From Alteromonas abrolhosensis (GTDB lineage Bacteria; Pseudomonadota; Gammaproteobacteria; Enterobacterales; Alteromonadaceae), in the NCBI RefSeq assembly GCF_001953635.1, contig NZ_MEJH01000017.1, forward strand, positions 11,012 to 58,383: a DNA stretch of 47,372 nucleotides, written 5' to 3'. The translations under genes were made by a program, and so were the position numbers. Positions 1-7,199 of the stretch are shown here, in pieces. The notes beneath the pieces are model-generated. The model was not told where the DNA came from. It saw only the letters and a list, made by a program, of their open reading frames with translations, and ran no database searches. Within the stretch, counting starts at the first letter, position 1; each line of letters starts with the position of its first letter.

Positions 1-270
1 GCTTCAGCTTCTGCCTTAGCGTGGGCTTCTTCTTCCGCTTTAGCCTTCGCCTGTGCTTCAGCTTCTGCCTTTAAGCGAGCTTCTTCTTCCGCTTGAGCTT
101 TCGCCTGTGCTTCAGCCTCTGCCTTAGCGCGAGCTTCTTCTTCCGCTTTAGCTTCCGCTTGGGCTTCAGCTTCTGCCTTTGCGCGAGCCTCTTCTTCCGC
201 TTTAGCCTTCGCCTGTGCTTCAGCCTCTGCCTTTAAGCGAGCTTCTTCTTCCGCTTGAGCTTTTTGTTTC
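1..270 (-). repeat. Five tandem 54-bp repeats inside ftsY
   Basis: Units lie at 1-54, 55-108, 109-162, 163-216 and 217-270. Each begins gcttcagc on the plus strand and they differ at only a few positions until the last unit degenerates after about 265. The period is 54 bp, so each unit adds 18 residues in frame, of the type QAKAKAEEEARAKAEAEA. The array may extend past the left edge. Copy number probably varies between strains by slippage or recombination. Confidence 0.9.
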
Positions 271-314
271 TCTGCTTTTTTGTTCTTACTGAACCAGCCA
301 AAAAGTTTCGACAT
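1..314 (-). CDS. ftsY: FtsY, signal recognition particle receptor (5' end only, N-terminal A domain)
   Basis: The gene starts at the ATG on the minus strand at 314 and runs off the left edge, so only about 104 residues are present. The protein opens MSKLFGWFSKNKKAEKQKAQ, a short amphipathic basic start typical of FtsY, and continues as a highly charged Ala/Glu/Lys stretch, which is the acidic A domain that precedes the NG GTPase. FtsY is the membrane-bound receptor that docks SRP-ribosome complexes at the Sec translocon. Divergent placement next to rsmD is the usual gammaproteobacterial order and supports the call. The GTPase domain lies outside the window. What is unusual is that most of the visible A domain is a tandem 18-residue repeat. 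Confidence 0.88.
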   Translation of the reverse strand, partial: MSKLFGWFSKNKKAEKQKAQAEEEARLKAEAEAQAKAKAEEEARAKAEAEAQAEAKAEEEARAKAEAEAQAKAQAEEEARLKAEAEAQAKAKAEEEAHAKAEAE

Positions 315-401
315 CGTTAGGACAAATCCTTATAAATTCTTAGCAATTTCGGCTACACTTGCCGCTTAATGTATGAACGCATGATACCATTGACAGCCAC
401 T

Positions 402-1064
402 ATGAAGCGAGTTTCTCGCCCTACTCGGGCACCATCTTCTGCAAAAAAACCTTATTCATCCCAAAATAGGAAAAAATCAGGGAAAGCTCAAAGCACAAAT
501 AGTACTGGGCAAATACGTATTATCGGTGGCCAATGGCGTGGTAGAAAGTTACCCGTACTGAATGCAGAAGGGTTAAGGCCAACCACAGACAGAAACAAAG
601 AAACCTTGTTTAACTGGTTAATGCCTTACATAAGTGATGCACGCTGCTTAGATGTATTTGCGGGTTCTGGTGGGTTAGGTTTAGAAGCACTGTCTCGCTA
701 CGCAGCACACTGTGATTTTATAGAGTTGGATAAACAAGCGGCAGACCAACTTAAAAGTAACCTTACCCTATTAAAAGCAAATGAACTGGCGTCGGCAATC
801 GTTCATCAAGGGGACGCGCTAGGTATTTTAAATGGTATCAGCCAAGCGCCTTATGACATTGTTTTTGTCGATCCGCCTTTTGCGAAATCATTGGTAGCAC
901 CTACGCTGACTGCGCTAGAAGATAACAAACTTGTCCATAGTGGTAGCGTGGTGTACTTAGAGCACGAAAGTACGCTTACCACTCCCGCTTTGCCCGCTCA
1001 TTGGCAAATTATCAAAGAAAAACAAACAAGTGCACTGCGCTATATGTTAATAGCAATAGACTAA
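402..1064 (+). CDS. rsmD: RsmD, 16S rRNA (guanine966-N2)-methyltransferase
   Basis: RsmD is a SAM-dependent enzyme that methylates G966 of 16S rRNA in the small subunit. From the ATG at 402 the protein has 220 residues, against about 198 in E. coli. Visible signatures in order are QIRIIGGQWRGRKLP after a basic tail, LRPTTDRNKETLFNW, the SAM-binding loop LDVFAGSGGLGLEALSR, and the catalytic DPPF motif in DIVFVDPPF. The tail of about 35 basic, Ser/Lys-rich residues is longer than in E. coli. The start is uncertain: in-frame ATGs also occur at 369 and 381 and none has a convincing ribosome binding site. I prefer 402 because MKR at the head of the basic tail resembles the MKK start of E. coli RsmD. 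Confidence 0.93.
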   Translation: MKRVSRPTRAPSSAKKPYSSQNRKKSGKAQSTNSTGQIRIIGGQWRGRKLPVLNAEGLRPTTDRNKETLFNWLMPYISDARCLDVFAGSGGLGLEALSRYAAHCDFIELDKQAADQLKSNLTLLKANELASAIVHQGDALGILNGISQAPYDIVFVDPPFAKSLVAPTLTALEDNKLVHSGSVVYLEHESTLTTPALPAHWQIIKEKQTSALRYMLIAID

Positions 1065-1083
1065 TTAAAGTCTGCTATTAACG

Positions 1084-1179
1084 TTAGGTTGAGCCGCAAG
1101 TTTACTAACAGAACACGACCCATGAGAAGGTGGTTTCAAAGTACCGATCACACCTTCCATCTTTGGTCACCCAACCTAA
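1084..1179. other. Nested inverted repeats between rsmD and yjaG, possible structured RNA or palindromic element
   Basis: Three arm pairs nest around one centre. TTAGGTTG (1084-1091) pairs with CAACCTAA (1172-1179), GACC (1117-1120) with GGTC (1165-1168), and GAAGGTG (1126-1132) with CACCTTC (1151-1157). A short GGT/ACC pair closes the top. There is no T-run after it, so it is not a plain terminator, and no ORF covers it. It lies immediately before a second palindrome at 1201. Function unknown. Confidence 0.5.
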
Positions 1180-1200
1180 ATATCAAATACGAAATGATTA

Positions 1201-1264
1201 ATACCAATCCGCATAAATAATTTTAACTCTCGCTGAGTGGTTAATTATCTATGCGGACTGGTAT
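1201..1264. repeat. Palindromic intergenic repeat with ATACCAATCC ends
   Basis: The left arm starts ATACCAATCCGCATAAATAA. The right arm read on the other strand is ATACCAGTCCGCATAGATAA, so the arms match at all but two of the first 20 positions. They flank a short loop near ctctcgctgag. Both ends are ATACCA. A fragment of the same arm recurs at 10811-10830. The form is that of a small REP/MITE-like element, 3' of both rsmD and yjaG, where it may also act as a hairpin between convergent transcripts. Confidence 0.65.
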
Positions 1265-1278
1265 AACGCTTAACTGAG

Positions 1279-1857
1279 CTAAAGCTCAAGACCTATATTG
1301 GAAATACCTGCTTCTAGGGCAAGCGCTCTCATTTCATCTGCCGCTTTCGCTGGGTACTTAGCTTGCTCCACATAATCAAGCAGTTCGTTTTGTACCTCAA
1401 CTTCAAATTCCATTAACGGGTGCCCTTTTACAGTTTCGTCATCGGCTTCTCCGCTTTCAAGCAAATACGCCTCAACACTGCCTTGCGATAACTTGCTAAT
1501 TACCACTGCACCTTGCGGATCATCACCTGCCATCAAATTAAGCAAACCCGCTAATCCAATCGCTGCATCAATTGCTGGATACACACCATAGTTGTCATGT
1601 TCACTGGTATCTGGTGTAGCCACTTCTACTTTCTCAAGCTGAACCGCAATGTTGAATTTGCTTTTCGGTGACTTTAGCGTTTCCCACACCAAATTCAGGC
1701 AATTACGCAGTGCGTTCGCATCACCGGTTTCAGTGAGTTCGCAAAATAGCGTGTAGTTGGGCAACATACGTTCAAGTAGAGCAGCGCCGAATGCAACGGC
1801 TTTCCAGCCTTCCAGGGCGCGAACACGTCCAAAGGTATTAAGTTTTTGCTTTGCCAT
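1279..1857 (-). CDS. yjaG: YjaG family protein (DUF416)
   Basis: This 192-residue protein is close in length and sequence character to E. coli YjaG (DUF416), a cytoplasmic protein of unknown biochemical role. Features seen are the N-terminal WKAVAFGAALLERMLPNY, the Tyr-Pro-Ala-Asp segment in YGVYPAIDAAIGLAGLL in the middle, and an acidic C-terminal half. It has no signal peptide or membrane segment. Its ATG at 1857 directly abuts the TAA stop of the upstream yhgN-like gene, with no base between them, so the two are probably translationally coupled. Nothing in the sequence reveals its activity. Confidence 0.85.
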   Translation of the reverse strand: MAKQKLNTFGRVRALEGWKAVAFGAALLERMLPNYTLFCELTETGDANALRNCLNLVWETLKSPKSKFNIAVQLEKVEVATPDTSEHDNYGVYPAIDAAIGLAGLLNLMAGDDPQGAVVISKLSQGSVEAYLLESGEADDETVKGHPLMEFEVEVQNELLDYVEQAKYPAKAADEMRALALEAGISNIGLEL

Positions 1858-2460
1858 TTACAGCGCTCCAGTGGCTTGCATGAAATATTTGGTAACGCCA
1901 TCGAGAAGCATCTGGATAGCAATCATTACAAGGATCATACCCATTAATCGCTCCATCGCAACTAGACCACGTTCTCCTAGAATTTTATGAAATACATTTG
2001 AAAATAGTAAGATCACTGCGCTTATTGACCAAGAAGCCGCCAGCGCAATCGACCAATCCGTCATTCTATCCGGCGCTTGATTGGCGAGTAAAATCAGCGC
2101 TGCCAGTGTCGAAGGGCCCGCTATCATTGGAATAGCAAGAGGTACCAAGAAAGGTTCTTCGCCTACAGCTAACCCACTGGGATTGCCCGACGATGGAAAT
2201 ATCATTTTAAGCGCAATTAGAAACAGAATTATTCCCCCCGCAATACTTACCGTTTCTTGTTCTACATTCAAAAAATTGAGGACCGATTGGCCACTAAATA
2301 AAAATATAAACAGGATACCAAGAGCAAATAATAATTCTCGAATTAGGATAATTTGACGTCTTTTGGGCTCAATCGATTTGAGTACCGACATGAAAACAGG
2401 GAGGTTTCCAAGGGGATCCATGATCAAAAAGAGCATGATGGCAGCAGACCAAGTATCCAT
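1858..2460 (-). CDS. yhgN: MarC family integral membrane protein (YhgN-like)
   Basis: A 200-residue protein with about six hydrophobic segments. It starts with the MarC-family pattern in which a first helix runs into LIMDPLGNLPVF, and has the internal AGGIILFLIALKMIF and FLVPLAIPMIAGPSTLAALI segments that mark the family. MarC/YhgN proteins sit in the inner membrane and their substrate is not known; the old link of MarC to multiple antibiotic resistance has not held up. E. coli YhgN is 197 residues, so this is full length. It precedes yjaG with zero spacing. No terminator is visible between the two. Confidence 0.88.
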   Translation of the reverse strand: MDTWSAAIMLFLIMDPLGNLPVFMSVLKSIEPKRRQIILIRELLFALGILFIFLFSGQSVLNFLNVEQETVSIAGGIILFLIALKMIFPSSGNPSGLAVGEEPFLVPLAIPMIAGPSTLAALILLANQAPDRMTDWSIALAASWSISAVILLFSNVFHKILGERGLVAMERLMGMILVMIAIQMLLDGVTKYFMQATGAL

Positions 2461-2909
2461 TTCTTTACTGTCTCCGGTTGTGAGCTTAGGCCCGTAATAG
2501 CGTAAACCAACGAGTATAACTCAAAGTTAGTGCTGATGGGTGTTTTAGGCGCGCAATGGTAAACCAAGCTGGGTAAGTAAAAAACACCTTTAAAGGCACT
2601 AATGTTCTTTAAACCTCATCGCTTTATCAAAAAGTGCCACTGCCTCTTAGCGTAAAAAATACTCGAAAAATAGTAAAAGTGCGCTTTACTAAATCTTAGG
2701 GTGAAGTGTTTTTATATCCAGGGCGGTGTTTTTGACGAGTAACGATTAGAAAATGGGCAGCTAATTGGCTTTTTATACACCTTTTGGATAATGTCTTATC
2801 TTCAGGGCTTTTGATGTAATAGCGAGTAACAACAATTTACTCGACGTTTTGTTCAACATTAGGACCTGTTAATCCTTCACAAGAACAACCAAAAATAGGA
2901 AATATTGCA
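2461..2909. other. Intergenic region with one repeat arm (TAGGACCTGTTAATC)
   Basis: About 450 bases between the divergent yhgN-like gene and the small regulator. I find no convincing ORF or RNA gene. At 2860-2874 the sequence TAGGACCTGTTAATC matches the left arm of the palindromic element at 25930 in 14 of 15 positions. It sits 36 bases before the start of the regulator gene. Confidence 0.5.
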
Positions 2910-3092
2910 ATGAGTTTGATGACAGTAAAAGAAGTGGCTGCTTTTCTTGGCGTACAAGAAGTACGTGTTGAGCGCCTCGAACGTGAAAGCCTATTGGTAT
3001 CAAAAGACAAAGATACAGACGGGAACCCGCTTTTTGACAGTGGCGATGTTGAGCGATATAAGACACTGGCCGAGCGTTTAGGCGGCATCTAA
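2910..3092 (+). CDS. Small MerR/excisionase-like helix-turn-helix protein
   Basis: A 60-residue cytoplasmic protein. Residues 4-30 (MTVKEVAAFLGVQEVRVERLE) fit the winged helix-turn-helix start of MerR and excisionase proteins, in which a TVKEVAxFLGV helix pair is followed by a recognition helix. FDSGDVERYKTLAERLGG near the end matches the usual helix that follows the wing. No effector or dimerisation domain is present, so it is a stand-alone DNA-binding unit. AGGA about nine bases upstream of the ATG supports the start. It is monocistronic, with its own promoter region and a strong terminator at 3113. No phage or integrase gene lies nearby, so a housekeeping regulator is more likely than a true excisionase. 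Target unknown. Confidence 0.72.
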   Translation: MSLMTVKEVAAFLGVQEVRVERLERESLLVSKDKDTDGNPLFDSGDVERYKTLAERLGGI

Positions 3093-3112
3093 TTCGCAAA
3101 TCTAATTCGCTG

Positions 3113-3152
3113 AAAAAAGGGCGCGACTTTATTTAAAGTCGTGCCCTTTTTT
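3113..3152. terminator. Bidirectional rho-independent terminator
   Basis: A-run, then GGGCGCGACTTT, loop ATTT, AAAGTCGTGCCC and a T-run, with one G-T pair. It ends the small regulator on the plus strand and can also stop transcripts leaving pepB on the minus strand. Confidence 0.9.
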
Positions 3153-3285
3153 ATTCTCTGCATTCAGCGACTTAGCTTGGCCTAACGTAGTGCATAAGGC
3201 GCCTACCCACGAGGATTGAACACCCTTCACTGCTTTAAATGCGGTGACGATCAGCAGGCCTTAGCACCGCTGATCGTTAGTTTCG

Positions 3286-4569
3286 TTACGCACTAAAATC
3301 TTTCAGCATTCTAGCAATGGAGCGAATACCTTTCGCTGTAGCCCCTACCGGCATTTCTGATGTTGCCCCGCCATGGTAGGCCGCAGCTAAATCTAAATGT
3401 ACCCAGCCTTCTGGCTTAACAAAGCGAGATAAGAAGCCCGCAGCGTTTGACGCACCGCCACCGCCGCCACCTTTCATCGGGCGACTATTTGCTGTATCGG
3501 CAAACGCAGACGGACAGCGCTCTGCGTGAAAATCTTCAAGAGGTAGTGGCCAAAAACGTTCGTTTTCTGCCTTTGCTGCTTTTAGCATTTGTTCGCGTGC
3601 ATTATCATCTAACGAGAATACGCCATGATAGTCAGAACCCAGTGCAACCACTGCTGCACCGGTTAACGTTGCCGCATCGATAATTAGCGGTGCGCCCGTC
3701 TCAGTTGCCGCCATTAGGCCGTCAGCCAATACTAAACGCCCTTCTGCATCGGTATTAACAACTTCAACGGTTACCCCATTTTTGTAGGTAAGCACATCAC
3801 CCAACTTATAAGCGTGACCGCTAATGAGGTTTTCTGCACAGCACAAAATAAGCTGAATACGCTTTTCACTGCCTTGAGAAATAGATAACCCTAATGCGCC
3901 AGTTACCGTTGCTGCGCCGCCCATGTCACATTTCATATCTAACATGCCTTCGCTTGATTTAATGCTGTAGCCACCGCTGTCGAAGGTGATGCCTTTTCCA
4001 ACTAACACGGCATCAACCGGCGCATCTGCATTACCTGTTGGGTTGTAATCAAGTACCAGCATTGCAGGCGGACGTTCACTTCCTCGGCCTACATTGTAAA
4101 TGCCAATCCAGCCCTGCGCTTTAAGGTCTTCACCTACCGTCATTGAGTAAGTGACCTTGTCACCACCTAATGACTTAAGCCACTGAGCAGCACGGGTTGC
4201 CAGAGTTTCAGGACTTAGATCTTCCGGTGTTTCGTTTACCAACTGACGGGTAAACAGTAACGCCGCATATTCTTGCTCTAACGCTTCTTTATCAGCTGTG
4301 TCGGCCCATTTAATTGATGCAGGCTTTCGCGCGCGCGTGAAGCTAAGTGCAAACGCCCACTGCTGCTCTTTGTGCCAATCACCGCTTAGCGTGACTGCTG
4401 GCAGGTTTAAGCCATCTAACTTTCTTGCCGCTTGCTGAATTAAACGTTCGTTAAGCTTGTCGTCAGGCAGGTGAATAACTGCACCTGATTCAGTGAAAGA
4501 AAGCTTAGCACTCTCGCCCCACACAGCTTCAGCACTGCTTAGTGAAAGGCTAACGGTAAATTCTGCCAT
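3286..4569 (-). CDS. pepB: PepB, peptidase B (leucyl aminopeptidase family M17)
   Basis: A cytosolic metallo-aminopeptidase that removes N-terminal residues from short peptides. At 427 residues it equals E. coli PepB. The catalytic half holds VGKGITFDSGG (190-200), the metal-ligand segment MKCDMGGAATVTG and the M17 signature NTDAEGRL (from 272), followed by the PepB-typical LIIDAATLTGAAVVALG. The N-terminal 170 residues form the regulatory domain. An oddity is a run of six glycines near residue 370 (MKGGGGGGASNAAGF), encoded by GGT/GGC codons, where E. coli has a Gly/Ala-poor loop. AAGGA about ten bases before the ATG supports the start. A hairpin at 3247-3277 lies just after the stop codon. 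Confidence 0.93.
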   Translation of the reverse strand: MAEFTVSLSLSSAEAVWGESAKLSFTESGAVIHLPDDKLNERLIQQAARKLDGLNLPAVTLSGDWHKEQQWAFALSFTRARKPASIKWADTADKEALEQEYAALLFTRQLVNETPEDLSPETLATRAAQWLKSLGGDKVTYSMTVGEDLKAQGWIGIYNVGRGSERPPAMLVLDYNPTGNADAPVDAVLVGKGITFDSGGYSIKSSEGMLDMKCDMGGAATVTGALGLSISQGSEKRIQLILCCAENLISGHAYKLGDVLTYKNGVTVEVVNTDAEGRLVLADGLMAATETGAPLIIDAATLTGAAVVALGSDYHGVFSLDDNAREQMLKAAKAENERFWPLPLEDFHAERCPSAFADTANSRPMKGGGGGGASNAAGFLSRFVKPEGWVHLDLAAAYHGGATSEMPVGATAKGIRSIARMLKDFSA

Positions 4570-4778
4570 CGCGTTTTATTCCTTATTACATCGTTATATT
4601 ATTGCAAAGCGCTTGTTGCGCTAGCACAAATGTTTGTTACTCTTTGGCGCCTTATTTACTGCGCGTTTATTTTTTACTAACCGCATCATGCTTCTGCGCG
4701 CTCGTTCAAAAAGCATATATATAAATTGGCGACACTCGCCAAAATGGTTTTACCTGATAATCTTAAAAAAGGCGACAC

Positions 4779-5495
4779 ATGAAGTTTTCACCTTCCTTAT
4801 TACGCGGCACTCTTATTAAAAGGTACAAACGGTTTCTTGCCGACGTTGAGTTAGATGACGGTACCATGGTAACCGCACACTGCCCTAATACCGGCGCCAT
4901 GACTGGATGCGCTGTACCGGGCTATACCGTCTTTTTAAGTGAATCAACTAACCCTAATCGCAAGCTAAAGTATACATGGGAACTTGCCCAAACGTTTGAT
5001 GGTCACTTCATCGGCATTAATACGCACAATGCTAATAAACTGGTGGCGGAAGCGCTAGATAACAAGGTGCTAAGCGAATTTTCAGACATCACAAATTGGA
5101 AAGCAGAAGTAACACCTCCAACCGCCAATAGCCGGTTCGACTTTGCACTAATCCGAAAAAATACAGAACATCAAAGTGTTACAGAGTATATGGAAGTAAA
5201 GTCTGTCACCCTAGCAGAGCAAAATAAAGGATTCTTTCCCGATGCAGTTACTCAGCGCGGCGCAAAACACTGTTTAGAACTTGCTCGTTTATCTGACAAT
5301 GGTATAAAAACCAGTCTACTATTCTGTGTACAACACACTGCTATAGAAAGCGTTCAAGTGGCTGAGCATATTGATCCAACTTATGCAGAAAGCGTAAAGA
5401 TTGCCGCTGACGCTGGTGTAACGGTTTTAGCGGCAAGCTGTATAATAGACGAACAAAAAATCCTATTAAATCAAACACTCCCTTTGATTTTATAA
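4779..5495 (+). CDS. sfsA: SfsA, sugar fermentation stimulation protein homologue
   Basis: A 238-residue cytosolic protein of the SfsA family, close to the 234 residues of E. coli SfsA. Diagnostic segments are LIKRYKRFLADVEL near the start, VTAHCPNTGAMTGC, KLKYTWEL, the nuclease-like FPDAVTQRGAKHLE-type segment (FFPDAVTQRGAKHC) and MEVKSVTLAE. The family has an OB-like N-terminal part and a PD-(D/E)XK-like fold, and DNA binding has been reported. Its role in maltose metabolism in E. coli is indirect. It lies upstream of dksA, as in E. coli. AAGGCG eight bases upstream of the ATG supports the start. Confidence 0.93.
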   Translation: MKFSPSLLRGTLIKRYKRFLADVELDDGTMVTAHCPNTGAMTGCAVPGYTVFLSESTNPNRKLKYTWELAQTFDGHFIGINTHNANKLVAEALDNKVLSEFSDITNWKAEVTPPTANSRFDFALIRKNTEHQSVTEYMEVKSVTLAEQNKGFFPDAVTQRGAKHCLELARLSDNGIKTSLLFCVQHTAIESVQVAEHIDPTYAESVKIAADAGVTVLAASCIIDEQKILLNQTLPLIL

Positions 5496-5735
5496 AAAAT
5501 AGGTTGATTTTTTTCATTTCGGCTTCATATTTGCGCCTTGTTTTAGTGGGAGAACGCACTAATGCGTTTGCTGGTAGCCAGCTGGTTAAATGAAAAACAC
5601 CTGGCTAATTTATGAAAGCAATACACCAGCATAATAATTACATAGACACGATTGATTGCCTGAAGTTGTCGAGTCTGATATAGATATCGGTCCAATCAGG
5701 ACAAGATGGATGTCGTAGTGTAGGAGATGTGGCAG

Positions 5736-6185
5736 ATGCCAACAGGAAAAGAAACAAAATCCCTAGGACTATTAGCGCTGGCAGGTTTACAGCCGTACGA
5801 GCCAAAAGCTGACGAAGAGTACATGGGCGAGCCCCAAATGGAGCACTTCCGTCTACTGCTTAAAGCATGGCGCAACCAACTTCGTGAAGAAGTTGACCGT
5901 ACAGTAACGCACATGAAGGATGAAGCAGCAAACTTCCCTGATCCTGTAGACCGTGCAGCTCAAGAAGAAGAGTTCAGCCTTGAGTTACGTACACGTGACC
6001 GTGAGCGTAAGCTAATAAAGAAAATTGAAAAAACGCTTAAGCGAATTGAAGAAGACGATTTCGGCTTCTGTGACCAATGCGGTATCGAAATTGGTATTCG
6101 TCGCTTAGAAGCTCGTCCTACAGCAGATTTATGTATCGACTGTAAGACCATGGCTGAAATCAAAGAAAAACAACTTCAAGGTTAA
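5736..6185 (+). CDS. dksA: DksA, RNA polymerase-binding transcription factor
   Basis: DksA binds the RNA polymerase secondary channel and works with ppGpp to adjust rRNA and amino-acid promoters. From 5736 the protein has 149 residues, against 151 in E. coli. The coiled-coil tip aspartates are D69 and D72 (FPDPVDRA) and the zinc cysteines are C112, C115, C133 and C136. Start choice: AGGAG at 5722-5726 touches the ATG at 5727 but stands nine bases before the ATG at 5736, so 5736 is the likely start. It is followed by a terminator and then gluQ, the canonical order. Confidence 0.97.
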   Translation: MPTGKETKSLGLLALAGLQPYEPKADEEYMGEPQMEHFRLLLKAWRNQLREEVDRTVTHMKDEAANFPDPVDRAAQEEEFSLELRTRDRERKLIKKIEKTLKRIEEDDFGFCDQCGIEIGIRRLEARPTADLCIDCKTMAEIKEKQLQG

Positions 6186-6214
6186 GTTACTAACCTCGAT
6201 TACGTTGATATAGA

Positions 6215-6245
6215 AAGCCTCATCCCAAAAAGATGGGGCTTTTTG
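6215..6245 (+). terminator. Terminator after dksA
   Basis: AAGCCTCATC, loop CCAAAAA, GATGGGGCTT, then TTT. It separates dksA from gluQ, which starts only about 14 bases later, so some readthrough into gluQ is likely, as seen for dksA-gluQ in other gammaproteobacteria. Confidence 0.85.
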
Positions 6246-6258
6246 TTAAGCCTTTATT

Positions 6259-7182
6259 ATGCATAACCACTATGTAGGGCGCTTTGCTCCCTCTCCATCC
6301 GGCCAACTTCACTTCGGTTCGTTAGTTACCGCTGTTGCCAGCTACCTAGATGCTAAAAGCCATAACGGAAAGTGGCTGTTACGCATGGAAGATATAGACG
6401 AGCCTCGCTGTATTAAAGGTGTAGATAAAGACATACTCACTACCCTAGAAGCACACGGCCTGTATTGGGATGGCGACGTCATCTATCAAAGCCAACAACA
6501 TGCCCGTTATCAAGCGGTTCTCGATGACTTGCTTTCACAAGAAAAAGCCTATTTTTGTACCTGCACACGTAAGCAAATTAAAGCCATGGGCGGTGTTTAT
6601 AACGGTCACTGTCGAACTGAGCCAGTGCACTCCACCAAACAGGATTGTGCAGTTCGTTTAAAAGTAGATACTCAACTTGAAGCCTTTGATGATGTGCTTA
6701 TGGGCAAAGTTATGCCCTCTAATTCAAGCACTGATTTAATAGCGGAAGACGTAGTGCTGAAACGACGAGATGGCTTATTTTCGTATAACCTTGTCGTGAT
6801 TTTAGATGACGTATTTCAACAAGTTAACCATGTCATTAGAGGGTGTGATTTAATTGATGTCACGCCTTTACAGCGCGCCGTGTACCACACGCTGGGCTAT
6901 TCTGCTCCCGAATACGGTCACGTGCCGGTAGCTGCCGTGGCACCAGGCAGAAAACTAAGTAAACAAAACCGCGCAGCGCCGGTTAAAAACAAAACAGCCT
7001 TAGATAATCTCGTGCGTGTGATGCACTTTTTGGGCTTTTCCTTTCCAAATGCGTCAGAATTTGGTGATATTGATTCAGCGCTTAAGGCGGCTATTTCAAT
7101 GTGGGATAGGAAAAAAGTAGTGAAAACACCCGAAATTATTGTTCCACAGCATGAATCCACTTATTATAGCGAACCTTTATAG
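6259..7182 (+). CDS. gluQ: GluQ, glutamyl-Q tRNA(Asp) synthetase
   Basis: A truncated glutamyl-tRNA synthetase paralogue that lacks the anticodon-binding domain and loads glutamate onto queuosine at position 34 of tRNA-Asp. At 307 residues it matches the family. The start GRFAPSPSGQLHFGSL (about 7-22) carries the HIGH-like element in the form HFGS. A zinc-site-like cluster follows near residues 98-118 (YFCTCTRKQ ... YNGHC). KLSKQNRAAP near residue 235 replaces KMSKS. It lies directly after dksA and before pcnB. The C-terminus has about ten extra polar residues with no family role known to me. Confidence 0.95.
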   Translation: MHNHYVGRFAPSPSGQLHFGSLVTAVASYLDAKSHNGKWLLRMEDIDEPRCIKGVDKDILTTLEAHGLYWDGDVIYQSQQHARYQAVLDDLLSQEKAYFCTCTRKQIKAMGGVYNGHCRTEPVHSTKQDCAVRLKVDTQLEAFDDVLMGKVMPSNSSTDLIAEDVVLKRRDGLFSYNLVVILDDVFQQVNHVIRGCDLIDVTPLQRAVYHTLGYSAPEYGHVPVAAVAPGRKLSKQNRAAPVKNKTALDNLVRVMHFLGFSFPNASEFGDIDSALKAAISMWDRKKVVKTPEIIVPQHESTYYSEPL

Positions 7183-7199
7183 TCTGCGGAGATACCATC

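Noticed and set aside
1..270. Regular repeats resembling a CRISPR array
   Set aside because: The units are contiguous without spacers, have a period divisible by three and encode the FtsY A domain.
2910..3092. Excisionase of an integrated element
   Set aside because: The fold is excisionase-like, but there is no integrase, attachment repeat or phage gene nearby.
3447..3683. Plus-strand frame inside pepB
   Set aside because: It is a shadow of the pepB coding sequence, caused by low stop density on the opposite strand.
4634..4819. 61-codon plus-strand frame running into sfsA
   Set aside because: It overlaps sfsA out of frame and covers the sfsA promoter; no motif is present.
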